In this document: positions 25,582 through 34,161 of the stretch, piece by piece
How the letters are laid out: the number at the start of each line of letters is the position of its first letter
Position numbering within the stretch: position 1 is the first letter of the stretch
Source of the DNA: Flavisolibacter longurius
Lineage (GTDB): Bacteria > Bacteroidota > Bacteroidia > Chitinophagales > Chitinophagaceae
Reading direction: 5' to 3'
Assembly (NCBI GenBank): GCA_014163555.1
Contig: JACJGO010000016.1
Location: 62,001-126,000, forward strand
Length of the DNA stretch: 64,000 bases
The notes under the pieces: model-generated
The model's input: the letters and a program-made list of their open reading frames with translations, nothing else
What the model was told of the DNA's origin: nothing
Database searches by the model: none
Position numbers and translations under genes: made by a program

Positions 25582-26472
25582 GTGATTGACGAACAACCCA
25601 TTGCACAGGAAGTCCACACCACATCGGAAAATATTCTGGCCTTTGCCTCAGATACCCAGGCGCCTATGCTGGTGGAAACCATTCTGCTGAAACCGCACCG
25701 AAACCGCAAGGCAACCGAGTTGCTGTTTGCTGATGTATTGGTGCGCCAGCCTGCGGCTTTTTTCCTGCTGGGCGATGTGGTAAACCTTGGCTACAGCAAC
25801 CGGCAATGGCGACCGATTGACCGCTACCTGCAAGCCTTGCGGGAAGGCAAAGTTCCGGTACATGCCATTCTTGGTAATCACGAAGTGATGGGACGGCCAC
25901 GGGAAGGTATGCGCAAGTTCCAGGAACGTTTTCAGGATCACCAGTCTACCGGCTATGTGGTAAAATATGATACGGTTGCAATAATGCTGGTGAACTCCAA
26001 CTTTAGAGCCATGACTCCTGACGAAATAAAAAAACAGGATGCCTGGTATGAAAAAACGCTGGAAGAATTGGATGCCGATGCGGAAATACATGCCGTGATC
26101 ATTGGATGCCATCATTCGCCGTTCACCAACAGCCGTATTGTAAAACCTTCCAAAGAGGTAGAACTGAAATTTGTGCCCCCTTTTCTTTCTTCACGCAAAG
26201 CCTTGCTTTTTCTTTCGGGGCATTGCCATGCCTTTGAACACTACAAGGTAAAGGGGAAAGATTTTTTGGTGATCGGCGGTGGGGGTGGCTTGCGGCAACC
26301 GCTGCGGCAAGGGTTGGGTACGCTGGCTGATCTTTCACCGGAATATAAACCCATGTTCCACTATATAACGGTCATGGGCATGGGGGAAAGCCTGGCGGTT
26401 ACATCGTACCATATCAAAAAGGATTTTAGCGGCTTTGAAGAAGGCATCCGGCTGGATGTCAAAAAGGGGTAG
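25582..26472 (+). CDS. Metallophosphoesterase, calcineurin-like (copy 2), GTG start
   Basis: A 296-residue paralogue of the gene at 23194 with the same motifs: FASDTQ, LLGDVVNLG, GNHEVMG, GCHHSP, SGHCHAFEHY. Unlike copy 1 there is no ATG and no signal peptide: the frame from the upstream stop at 25531 reads NGWYSIYRTGKKQASSV before the chosen GTG. The protein may be cytoplasmic, or its export signal was lost. It follows copy 2 of the GDPD lipoprotein by 51 bases. Confidence 0.8.
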   Translation: MIDEQPIAQEVHTTSENILAFASDTQAPMLVETILLKPHRNRKATELLFADVLVRQPAAFFLLGDVVNLGYSNRQWRPIDRYLQALREGKVPVHAILGNHEVMGRPREGMRKFQERFQDHQSTGYVVKYDTVAIMLVNSNFRAMTPDEIKKQDAWYEKTLEELDADAEIHAVIIGCHHSPFTNSRIVKPSKEVELKFVPPFLSSRKALLFLSGHCHAFEHYKVKGKDFLVIGGGGGLRQPLRQGLGTLADLSPEYKPMFHYITVMGMGESLAVTSYHIKKDFSGFEEGIRLDVKKG

Positions 26473-26528
26473 GTAAAGCCGAGACAATGAAAGATTCCTC
26501 CCGGGAGCTTACCTTTCAGTTTTAACCA

Positions 26529-27041
26529 ATGCGCATGAACAATGACGTCATTCTTGCCGAATGGCAACAAACCACGGATCGCCTGTCGACTCTGATTCTA
26601 TCCTTTTCACCGGAAATATTTTTTCTGCAGTCCAGCCCTGCCAGATGGTCGGCGGCGCAACAGGCGGAGCACCTGCTAAAGGTGGATATGACCACGTACC
26701 AGGCACTAAAGAGCGAAACGGTCCCCACCAATCGTCCGCCGGATCAGAAAATTCCGTTGATCAGGGAGGCGATGGAAAGTGACACAAAACGCATTGCCCC
26801 GGAGAGGGTGCAACCCTCGGCAACAAAGTTGGAGCCGCAGGCGATTGCAGCCCAAATTATTGCGCTACGGCAGAAGTTGGCAGGATTGATTCGTGAACTG
26901 GACCTTTCGGAAGCCTGCCGGGTATACAAACATCCTTCGCTTGGTACCCTGACAAGGCGGGAGTGGGTGTATTTCAATATTCATCATGCGGGGCGGCATA
27001 TCCGGCAAATGGAAGAATTGAAAGAGGCACCGGCAAGCTGA
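26529..27041 (+). CDS. DinB-like four-helix protein
   Basis: A 170-residue protein of the DinB/YfiT-like four-helix fold. It has PARWSAAQQAEHLLKVD in helix 2, where the first metal-ligand His is expected, and a C-terminal LTRREWVYFNIHHAGRHIRQMEEL, with the HxxxH pair. Family members use a mycothiol or bacillithiol cofactor or act as nickel-dependent transferases; no substrate can be given here. Single gene. Confidence 0.85.
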   Translation: MRMNNDVILAEWQQTTDRLSTLILSFSPEIFFLQSSPARWSAAQQAEHLLKVDMTTYQALKSETVPTNRPPDQKIPLIREAMESDTKRIAPERVQPSATKLEPQAIAAQIIALRQKLAGLIRELDLSEACRVYKHPSLGTLTRREWVYFNIHHAGRHIRQMEELKEAPAS

Positions 27042-27107
27042 GTGGATACCAAGCTTCAAAACATTTAGGAAAGCCTGAGCATGAATAACAGAATGCGATC
27101 TTCAAAT

Positions 27108-27254
27108 GTTGCCCCGCCATTTATGGCGGGGATAAAATACTCAACAAATAAAACTTTACATCGGCTTTAGCCGAATTTTGCGGCGGTTCGGCTAAAGCCA
27201 CTACCTTCTCAGCAAACTTCTTATTAAAAACCCCGCCATAAATGGCGGGGCAAC
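27108..27254. repeat. Nested palindromic element (REP-doublet-like), copy 1
   Basis: Outer arms 27108-27131 and 27231-27254 are perfect 24-base reverse complements, and each is itself palindromic around CCGCCATTTATGGCGG. Inside are a second inverted pair, GGCTTTAGCCGAA at 27163-27175 and TTCGGCTAAAGCC at 27187-27199. The whole can fold as one long hairpin or several. It sits between convergent genes and has no T-run. A related element is at 40725. Confidence 0.85.
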
Positions 27255-27294
27255 TGCATGATTGAAAGACGACCAAGCATGAATATTTATCACA

Positions 27295-29673
27295 CTACTG
27301 CTTCAACGTCGTCTCAAACAATTTCAAAATCCTTTTGTATTCATCCGTCCAACTGCTGGGTTCCACAAAACCATGATCTTCCAGGGGGTACACAGCCAGT
27401 TCCCAGTTCTCTTTGCCCAATTCAATCAGGCGTTGCGTTAGCCGCACAATGTCCTGGAAATGCACATTCACATCAATCATTCCGTGGCACATCAGCAGGT
27501 GACCTTTGAATCCTTCAGCATAATAAATGGGTGAGCTTCGCCGGTAGGCCAGGCTGTCGTTGAATGGTTCGTTTAGAATATTGGCTGTATATCCATGATT
27601 ATAATGCGCCCAATCAGTTACCGAACGCAGGGCTGCACCCGATTTGAATACATCTGGTTGTGTAAAGAGTCCCATCAGCGTAATAAAACCGCCATACGAT
27701 CCGCCATAGATGCCGATGTTCTTTGGATTCACACCATGCTTTTCTACCAAGTATTTTACACCGTCCACCTGGTCGCTCAGGTCTTTTCCGCCCATGTGGC
27801 GGTAAATACCCGTACGCCAGTCGCGGCCATAACCTGCGCTGCCGCGGTAATCAATATCCAGCACCGTATAACCGTTATCGGCCAGCAGGTTATGAAACAT
27901 ATATTCCCGTTGGTAAGAACTCCACCATTTGTGCACGTTTTGCAGGTAGCCGGCACCGTGAACAAATACAACCGCGGGTTTAGACGGGTGGGCATTGACC
28001 GGCTTATACAACCGGGCATACACCGTAGCGCCGTCCCCTGCCGTAAATGTAACAATCTCCGGGTCCCGCCAGGGGTAGGACTTGAATTCCGCTGATTGTG
28101 CCTGGTTGGTAATTTGCTGCGCGGTAGCACCAGGCTTTACTTCCAGTAAAAACAATTCCCAGGGTTTGTTGGAATAGGAATACCGAACGGCCATCCACTT
28201 TTCATCCGGCGAAAGGGTAAAGTCGTTGTTGCCCGTTTGCGCTGTCAGCCGTTCCATTTTACCACCATTTACAGAAAGGCGGTAGGCTTGCACATCACCG
28301 GGATGATTGTCATTCGCATTGAAAAAAACAGTCTTTCTGTCTTTTGAAAGCTGGATGTTGGAAACTTCAAACTTGCCATTCGTCAGTTGGACCGTTTCGC
28401 CTGTGGAAACATTGGTTTTGTAGAGTTGCGAGTAGCCTGTTTTTTCGCTTTGGTACAGGATGGTATTGTTGTCGAGCCAGAAAATGCGGGCCGGAAAATC
28501 ACTTACACCCGGACCGGCAATCCAGGCCTCATCCCGCTGGCGGTCGATGGATTTATAGGTGCCGGTAGCAGGATCCAGCAGCACAAGCCACCGGTCTTTG
28601 TTGTCGGTAGAACGAATGTCCACAACCGCCGCCGTTCCGGCATCGTTCCACTCCACGCTGCGGAAGGTGACTGTTCTGTTGGCAGCTTTTTTTGTGGCTG
28701 TATCCTTTTTGGAATAATCTTTTACATAATCGGGTGGATCGGTAATACCAGTCAGCGCCGAAACTTTCACCGCCATTACTGTGTCTTTCTCCCGGTCAAA
28801 AATGAATAATTCGGTAGAAGACGCCGGTGCCCCTACTTTGGTTCTGCCATTGATATCGGTGGTAAAGCCGGTTTCGGTAACATAATTGGGAATGATGGTG
28901 TTCTTGCCACCAGCAGCGGGCTTAGAAAGGCGATAAGCCACAAAGCGTCCGTCGGCTGAAATGGAAGGCGCAAAAATGTTTTTGTCTTCCAGGTAAATTG
29001 TGCGCAGCTCTTTTGGTCGCAGGCGTTTGTTGATGGCTTCCGTGGTATCGCGTTTTTCCTTGCGTTCCCGCACCACTTCTGAAAGGGCAATGGCATCCTG
29101 CTGCAGCCATTTTTCCTGCGTGTTTTGTGCAGCCTCACGCTGTGCATTGCCGCGCTGAAAGTTGGTAAGCTGCATTGTCAGTCCGGTGGCAATGTCCCAG
29201 GCAAAAAGATTCTGTGACCTGTTATATACAACCTTTGTATCGTTCTGGATAAATTGGGGAGAGGATTCGTTTTCGATGGTTTGTGTAATGCGGCGTTCCC
29301 GTCCTGTTTTGGCATCTGCATAAAACACATCACCATCTCTCGTGAATGCATAACCGCTTTTCGCCTTGTTGTAAACAATGCTGTTTTGCGAAGGTGTATT
29401 GCGCCGCATGTCGTAGCCTGCTTTTTTGGGCGTACGATCAGTTGGCGTAATGTAATAAAGTGAGTCGGCTTCGGCACCGGTCGGGTTCCAGTTAAAAAAA
29501 AGGGTGCGGCCATCAGCACTCCAGTAAATATTAGATGGGGATGTGCCGATCCATTTCTGGTCACGCATAATTTTTTCAACCGTCAGCGGCGCTAGGTTTT
29601 GGGCAAAGCCAGCCTGTGTGCACAGGAAAAAAAGCACGGAAAAAGCAGTCTTCTTCATTCGTCGTGTATTCAT
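27295..29673 (-). CDS. S9 family prolyl oligopeptidase/dipeptidyl peptidase, exported
   Basis: A 792-residue precursor; the ATG at 29673 gives MNTRRMKKTAFSVLFFLCTQAGFAQ, a good signal peptide (a second in-frame ATG at 29658 is possible). The N-terminal ~500 residues are beta-propeller repeats with WSADGRTLFF- and FTLSPDEKWMAV-type blades. The C-terminal hydrolase has nucleophile GGSYGG near 657, Asp in DVNVHFQD near 734 and His in EDHGF near 766. It probably trims peptides in the periplasm or outside the cell. Single gene. Confidence 0.93.
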   Translation of the reverse strand: MNTRRMKKTAFSVLFFLCTQAGFAQNLAPLTVEKIMRDQKWIGTSPSNIYWSADGRTLFFNWNPTGAEADSLYYITPTDRTPKKAGYDMRRNTPSQNSIVYNKAKSGYAFTRDGDVFYADAKTGRERRITQTIENESSPQFIQNDTKVVYNRSQNLFAWDIATGLTMQLTNFQRGNAQREAAQNTQEKWLQQDAIALSEVVRERKEKRDTTEAINKRLRPKELRTIYLEDKNIFAPSISADGRFVAYRLSKPAAGGKNTIIPNYVTETGFTTDINGRTKVGAPASSTELFIFDREKDTVMAVKVSALTGITDPPDYVKDYSKKDTATKKAANRTVTFRSVEWNDAGTAAVVDIRSTDNKDRWLVLLDPATGTYKSIDRQRDEAWIAGPGVSDFPARIFWLDNNTILYQSEKTGYSQLYKTNVSTGETVQLTNGKFEVSNIQLSKDRKTVFFNANDNHPGDVQAYRLSVNGGKMERLTAQTGNNDFTLSPDEKWMAVRYSYSNKPWELFLLEVKPGATAQQITNQAQSAEFKSYPWRDPEIVTFTAGDGATVYARLYKPVNAHPSKPAVVFVHGAGYLQNVHKWWSSYQREYMFHNLLADNGYTVLDIDYRGSAGYGRDWRTGIYRHMGGKDLSDQVDGVKYLVEKHGVNPKNIGIYGGSYGGFITLMGLFTQPDVFKSGAALRSVTDWAHYNHGYTANILNEPFNDSLAYRRSSPIYYAEGFKGHLLMCHGMIDVNVHFQDIVRLTQRLIELGKENWELAVYPLEDHGFVEPSSWTDEYKRILKLFETTLKQ

Positions 29674-29847
29674 GAAAAATTGTTGTGATTTGAAGCCATT
29701 AAAAATAGGGAATGTGCAGATGTGAACATCCGGCAATGCCTAAATTGATTTTAATGATAATATGATGATTGATAACGCGGTAGTGTTGACAGTTCCGATT
29801 CCATTTGCGGTTTCGGCGTACATTCGGAACTTAAATTTTTTTACCGC

Positions 29848-31398
29848 ATGAGAAGAACACTCATCTTATTTCTCCTTTTCGTTACGGCACAAACCCTTAC
29901 CGCGCAGAACAAAGATGTTGCGGTGGTGCAACAGATCGTACAGGAAGCCACACAAAACTCGCAATTAAAAACGCTTGGCCACCAGTTGATGGATGGCATT
30001 GGTCCCCGCCTGGTAGGCACACCCAAAATGCAGCAGGCCCACGACTGGGCGGTGGCTACCTATCAAACCTGGGGCATCCCGGCCCGCAATGAAAAATGGG
30101 GCGAATGGCGCGGTTGGGACCGTGGCATTACGCATATCGATATGGTGTCGCCCTGGGTAAAAACACTGGAAGGCATGCAACTGGCCTGGAGCCCCCCTAC
30201 CAAAGGAAAAACAGTGACGGGTGAAACGGTCCTGCTTCCTGATGTTGCCGACTCTGCGGCTTTCCTCGCCTGGCTGCCGGCTGTAAAAGGAAAGTTTGTG
30301 CTGGTATCCATGCAGCAATTAACCGGCCGCCCGGATTACAACTGGGAAGAATTTGCCACCAAGGAATCATTGGAGCGGATGAAAAAAGACAGAACAGCCC
30401 ATGCGGATGCCTGGCGCAAAAAAATGCAGCGCATTGGCCTCACGGGTCGTGCACTGCACCTGGCCTTGGAAGGCGCCGGTGCCGCTGGAATTGTACAAAG
30501 CAACTGGAGCAGCGGCTTTGGGGTGAACAAGATCTTTGGCGCTTCTACAAAAAAGATCCCGACCGTTGATATTTCCCTGGAAGATTATGGCCTGCTGTAC
30601 CGCCTCACCGAATCCGGCAAATCACCAAAGATTAGTGTGCGGGCCGAATCCAAGGAATTGGGTGTTGTGCCTACGTTTAATACCGTTGCCGAAATCAGGG
30701 GAACCGAAAAGCCTGAGGAGTACGTGATGCTGTCGGCGCATTTTGATTCCTGGGATGGTGCTACTGGTGCCACCGACAATGCTACCGGCACGCTGGTGAT
30801 GATGGAAGCTATGCGCATTCTGAAAAAAGTTTATCCCAACCCCAAGCGTACCATCCTGGTAGGTCACTGGGGCAGCGAAGAGCAGGGACTGAATGGTTCC
30901 AGAGCGTTTGTAGAAGACAACCCGAAAATAATCGAAGGCCTGCAGGCGCTTTTCAACCAGGACAACGGAACCGGCCGCGTGGTAAATCTTTCCGGCCAGG
31001 GTTTCCTCCATGCCTACGAATATCTGAACCGTTGGCTTGCGAAAGTGCCGGACTCCATCCGTACGCATATCCAAACGTCTTTCCCCGGTTCACCCGGCGC
31101 TGGCGGGTCTGACTTTGCCTCTTTTGTGGCTGCCGGTGCACCCGGATTTTCACTCAGCTCCCTGAGCTGGTCGTACGGCAATTATACCTGGCATACCAAC
31201 CGCGATACGTATGACAAGATCGTGTGGGATGATGTTCGCAACAACGCCATCTTAACAGCGATTCTTGCCTACATGGCCAGCGAAGACCCGCAAAAAACAC
31301 CTCGGGATAAGAGTGTGTTGCCGGTCAATCCCAGGACGGGTGAAAAAGGAGCCTGGCCCGTTCCGCGGAAAGCAACCCGCAAAGGCGGACTGGATTAA
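29848..31398 (+). CDS. M28 family metallopeptidase with PA insert, exported
   Basis: A 516-residue precursor with signal peptide MRRTLILFLLFVTAQTLTAQ. A PA-type insert spans about 120-250. The M28 zinc site is clear: HFD with His298, Asp310 in ATDNATG and Glu344 in GSEEQG, followed by FNQDNGTGR and a late His in NYTWHTNRDTYD. M28 enzymes are di-zinc aminopeptidases or carboxypeptidases. The chain ends in a proline/basic tail (KGAWPVPRKATRKGGLD). It has its own terminator. Confidence 0.93.
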   Translation: MRRTLILFLLFVTAQTLTAQNKDVAVVQQIVQEATQNSQLKTLGHQLMDGIGPRLVGTPKMQQAHDWAVATYQTWGIPARNEKWGEWRGWDRGITHIDMVSPWVKTLEGMQLAWSPPTKGKTVTGETVLLPDVADSAAFLAWLPAVKGKFVLVSMQQLTGRPDYNWEEFATKESLERMKKDRTAHADAWRKKMQRIGLTGRALHLALEGAGAAGIVQSNWSSGFGVNKIFGASTKKIPTVDISLEDYGLLYRLTESGKSPKISVRAESKELGVVPTFNTVAEIRGTEKPEEYVMLSAHFDSWDGATGATDNATGTLVMMEAMRILKKVYPNPKRTILVGHWGSEEQGLNGSRAFVEDNPKIIEGLQALFNQDNGTGRVVNLSGQGFLHAYEYLNRWLAKVPDSIRTHIQTSFPGSPGAGGSDFASFVAAGAPGFSLSSLSWSYGNYTWHTNRDTYDKIVWDDVRNNAILTAILAYMASEDPQKTPRDKSVLPVNPRTGEKGAWPVPRKATRKGGLD

Positions 31399-31417
31399 TC
31401 TTTTACAGCTATAGTGG

Positions 31418-31453
31418 AATGGAGAAGCAGAATGGTTATTTTGCTTCTCCATT
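31418..31453 (+). terminator. Rho-independent-type terminator
   Basis: A 12-bp stem AATGGAGAAGCA / TGCTTCTCCATT, 12-base loop, then a long T-run; it lies between the M28 stop and the SDR start at 31465, which rules out any earlier start for the SDR. Confidence 0.85.
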
Positions 31454-31464
31454 TTTTTTGTGTT

Positions 31465-32232
31465 ATGCTGAACTTTGACTTTAGAGGAAAAACGGTTTTG
31501 ATCACCGGCGGATCGCGGGGCATTGGAAAGGCCTGCGCCCAATTGTTTGCCGAAGCGGGTGCCACGGTGTTGATCACCTATAAAATGGGAAAAGAAGCGG
31601 CGGAGACAACGATAAGCGAATTAACTAGTGGCGGCTACCATGCCGCTTATGCCTTGGATATGAGCGATGCCGTTAAGATCGAACAGGTGTTTGGAGAAAT
31701 GGTAGTACAAACCAATCGCATTGATATTGTGGTCAACAACGCCGGCATTTTTACAGAGCACAAAATCCTGGAAACATCCTATCAACAGTGGCAGGAAGCC
31801 TGGCAGGAAACGCTGGCGACGAATTTATCAGGCGTGAGCAATCTTTGCTTTTTTGCCGCAAGGCATATGGCCGAAAAAGGTGGCGGAAAGATCATCAACA
31901 TTTCGTCCCGCGGGGCGTTTCGCGGTGAGCCCGATCACCCGGCCTACGGTGCTTCCAAAGCAGGATTAAATGCCCTGAGCCAGTCATTGGCGATTGCCCT
32001 CGCACCGCACAACATTACGGTGGGTGTAATTGCTCCTGGCTTTGTGGAAACTGATATGGCTAAAGATTACCTGGCCGGTGAAGAAGGAGAAAAGATCAGA
32101 CAGCAAAGTCCCCTGAACCGTGTTGCGCAGCCCGAAGAAGTCGCAAGAGCCGTTGCGGTTTTTGCCAGCAAAGGGCTGGAATTTATGACCGGTGGCATCT
32201 GGGATATCAACGGGGCATCGTACCTGCGCTAG
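31465..32232 (+). CDS. Short-chain dehydrogenase/reductase
   Basis: A 255-residue classical SDR. Cofactor motif TGGSRGIG near residues 13-20, NNAG near 92, catalytic Ser/Tyr/Lys in NISSRGAFRGEPDHPAYGASKAG (Tyr and Lys four apart), and a late GGIWDINGASYLR end typical of the FabG-like group. It reduces or oxidises a hydroxyl/keto group with NAD(P)H; substrate unknown. The VOC gene starts 13 bases after its stop, suggesting a joint transcript. Confidence 0.9.
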   Translation: MLNFDFRGKTVLITGGSRGIGKACAQLFAEAGATVLITYKMGKEAAETTISELTSGGYHAAYALDMSDAVKIEQVFGEMVVQTNRIDIVVNNAGIFTEHKILETSYQQWQEAWQETLATNLSGVSNLCFFAARHMAEKGGGKIINISSRGAFRGEPDHPAYGASKAGLNALSQSLAIALAPHNITVGVIAPGFVETDMAKDYLAGEEGEKIRQQSPLNRVAQPEEVARAVAVFASKGLEFMTGGIWDINGASYLR

Positions 32233-32245
32233 CTAAATTCTTTGT

Positions 32246-32638
32246 ATGAATATACGCCGCATCAAAGAAACCTGCATTTACGTGACGGATCTGGAACGTA
32301 CCAAAGTGTTTTACACGGAAATCATTGACTTGCCGCTGCTTTCCCTTGTGCAGGGCCGCCATGTATTTTTCCGTGCCGGCGATTCGGTGCTGCTTTGTTT
32401 TATTGCGGCCGTTACCGAAGCGGAAAAAGAACTGCCGCCGCACGGCGCTAGGGGTTCGGTTCATTTTGCCTTTGAAGTAGAAGGAAAAGAATACGATGCA
32501 GCCTTGCAAAAACTAAAAGCAGCCGGTGTGGTGATACTGCACGATCATGTATGGAAGAGGGGCTTGCGATCCTTTTATTTTCACGATCCTGACGGCAACC
32601 TGCTGGAAGTGATTGAAGAAGGTTTGTGGGAAACGTGA
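32246..32638 (+). CDS. VOC (glyoxalase/bleomycin resistance) family protein
   Basis: A 130-residue protein with two beta-alpha-beta-beta-beta modules. The usual metal sites are His in SVHFAFEVEG and Glu in YFHDPDGNLLEVIEE; the first His is replaced by Ile in CIYVTDL, so the metal site may be incomplete. It is cotranscribed with the SDR by spacing. Substrate cannot be told. Confidence 0.85.
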   Translation: MNIRRIKETCIYVTDLERTKVFYTEIIDLPLLSLVQGRHVFFRAGDSVLLCFIAAVTEAEKELPPHGARGSVHFAFEVEGKEYDAALQKLKAAGVVILHDHVWKRGLRSFYFHDPDGNLLEVIEEGLWET

Positions 32639-32714
32639 ACGTCAAACGGCAGATGTCAAACGTGAGACAGGACAGTTCACAAGTTCACAGGTTCACGAGT
32701 TCACGAGTTGAAAG
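32639..32714 (+). repeat. Compound ACGTGAA- and GTTCACAG-type repeat
   Basis: Immediately after the VOC stop come ACGTCAAACGGCAG- and AACGTGAGACAG words, then five GTTCACAAG/GTTCACAGG/GTTCACGAG units with 8-9 bp period, all in sense orientation. Confidence 0.7.
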
Positions 32715-32759
32715 ACATAACAGGCCTTCGTAAAGAGAACTGAAAGTAAAATGATGGTA

Positions 32760-32800
32760 CAGTTTCATGTCTCACGTCTGCCGTCTCACGTCCCGCATCC
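32760..32800 (-). repeat. Degenerate ACGTGAA-type repeat running into a gene end
   Basis: Minus strand reads GACGTGAGACGGCAGACGTG and AGACATGAAAC. It begins inside the last eight codons of the TMEM220-like gene and inverts the block at 32639. Confidence 0.7.
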
Positions 32801-33152
32801 ATATCATATTTGCTGCCAGGGCAATGATCAGGAGCAGCAGTCCAAAAAACTCTCTTGTTTCTTCAATCCAGGGTTTGGTGGCCTTCATGCTTTGAACGAT
32901 GTTTTCCGCATCATGTTTGTTTACCCAGCTAAGGACTCCGTTCTTGTCCAGAAAAAGATAAACGGCATAGAGGCTGTACACAACCAGTCCGATTATGTAC
33001 AGTGACCGGTTATATACCTTTTGCGTGGCACGGAAACAAAGAAAGGCGCCAAACAGGTAAAGCGGGATCCAGATATACGGATCAGGATCGTTGTACTGCA
33101 GTGCTGCCGACAGTACGAATAAGATTACAAAAAACCAGTTCAGGGCCTTCAT
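32772..33152 (-). CDS. TMEM220-like small membrane protein
   Basis: A 126-residue polytopic protein with four hydrophobic segments. The start MKALNWFFVILFVLSAALQYNDPDPYIWIPLYLFGAFLCF carries the F-x-L-x-A-x-x-QYNDPDP-x-x-W signature of TMEM220, a eukaryotic and bacterial family of unknown role. The final residues, MRDVRRQT, are encoded by repeat DNA (see 32760), so the natural C-terminus has been remodelled. Confidence 0.85.
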   Translation of the reverse strand: MKALNWFFVILFVLSAALQYNDPDPYIWIPLYLFGAFLCFRATQKVYNRSLYIIGLVVYSLYAVYLFLDKNGVLSWVNKHDAENIVQSMKATKPWIEETREFFGLLLLIIALAANMIWMRDVRRQT

Positions 33153-33340
33153 TGCTGGAGTTTTATTTTATAGAAAGCGGGCTTGAAGATATTTATTGCG
33201 GCCTGTAAAATAACAGTGTGGGTCGTTTGTTTTTTTGATCGATAAATTATTATGCAGCGCTTCTTCCATATTTTGTGCAACGGTTGCCAGAAACTGCCTA
33301 TTTTGCAAGAATATCATTTCGAAATATATACTCATAGCAC

Positions 33341-33901
33341 ATGGCATTATTGGAAAAACACTTGTTTGTTGATGACTCTACGATACCCGGCGCCGGCAAA
33401 GGACTTTTTACAAAAATTGAAATTGAAAAAGGTACCCGCATTGTGGAGTACAAGGGCCGTCGCACCATCTGGAAAGAAGTAAAGAACGACAGCGACAACT
33501 ACTATATCTACACCATCAACCGCAACAACGTTATTGATGCACAAAAAACACTTTCGGCCCTGGCCCGTTATGCCAACGATGCCCGTGGCTTTGTAAAGGT
33601 GAAAGGCCTCAACAACAATTGTGTGTATGTCAATGACGGCAACCGGGCTTTTATTGAATCGGTAAAGGACATCCCTGCCGGCGCCGAGATTTTTGTGGAT
33701 TATACACAAGACTACTGGAAAGTGCTGAAAGAAAACCTGCGTGCCGAAAAGCAGCGAGAAAAAGAAGAAGCGAGGAAACAGGCTGTTGCCAAAAAGCTGG
33801 ATTCGAAAAAAGCAACGGGTAAAAAGACGGCCGCAAAAAAAGTTACAAAAACGACCGTCAAAAAGAAGAGCGGTGCAAAAAAGAAAGCAACTTCAAAATA
33901 A
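33341..33901 (+). CDS. SET-domain protein with Lys/Ala-rich histone-H1-like tail
   Basis: A 186-residue protein. Residues ~5-125 resemble a SET lysine methyltransferase domain: IPGAGKGLFTKIEIEKGTRIVEYKG (the GRG-type start), then ALARYANDARG where RFINHSCxPN is usual, and AGAEIFVDYTQDYW (GEEITYDY in others). The Asn-His pair is reduced to Asn-Asp, so activity is uncertain. From ~130 the chain is basic and repetitive (KKATGKKTAAKKVTKTTVKKK), like a histone H1 tail, suggesting DNA binding. Single gene with its own terminator. Confidence 0.85.
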   Translation: MALLEKHLFVDDSTIPGAGKGLFTKIEIEKGTRIVEYKGRRTIWKEVKNDSDNYYIYTINRNNVIDAQKTLSALARYANDARGFVKVKGLNNNCVYVNDGNRAFIESVKDIPAGAEIFVDYTQDYWKVLKENLRAEKQREKEEARKQAVAKKLDSKKATGKKTAAKKVTKTTVKKKSGAKKKATSK

Positions 33902-33928
33902 AAAGCTACGTTAAAAACAATTTTGTCG

Positions 33929-33958
33929 AACGGCCCTGCAGTTAACTGCAGGGCCGTT
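33929..33958. terminator. Terminator-like 30-bp palindrome
   Basis: Perfect palindrome AACGGCCCTGCAGTT / AACTGCAGGGCCGTT, then TGGTTTTA; 28 bases after the SET gene. Confidence 0.75.
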
Positions 33959-34161
33959 TGGTTTTACTTATAGATACATCCGGAATGTTGCTGCATAAGG
34001 GTTTGCGCCTTCTGAAAGTTCTTAAATACGTTCTCTCTGCGCTTTCAACCAAATGATTCTGTCTGCCTCTCCGCCTCTCCATGGGAAAAAACTTCTGTCC
34101 TTTTTTCTATCTTACCCAACCTTTTTCTGTGTGAAGAAGTATATGTAACCAAAACCATTTT

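Noticed and set aside
32639-32714. Insertion sequence end
   Set aside because: No transposase, no target-site duplication and no terminal inverted repeat; short tandem words explain it.
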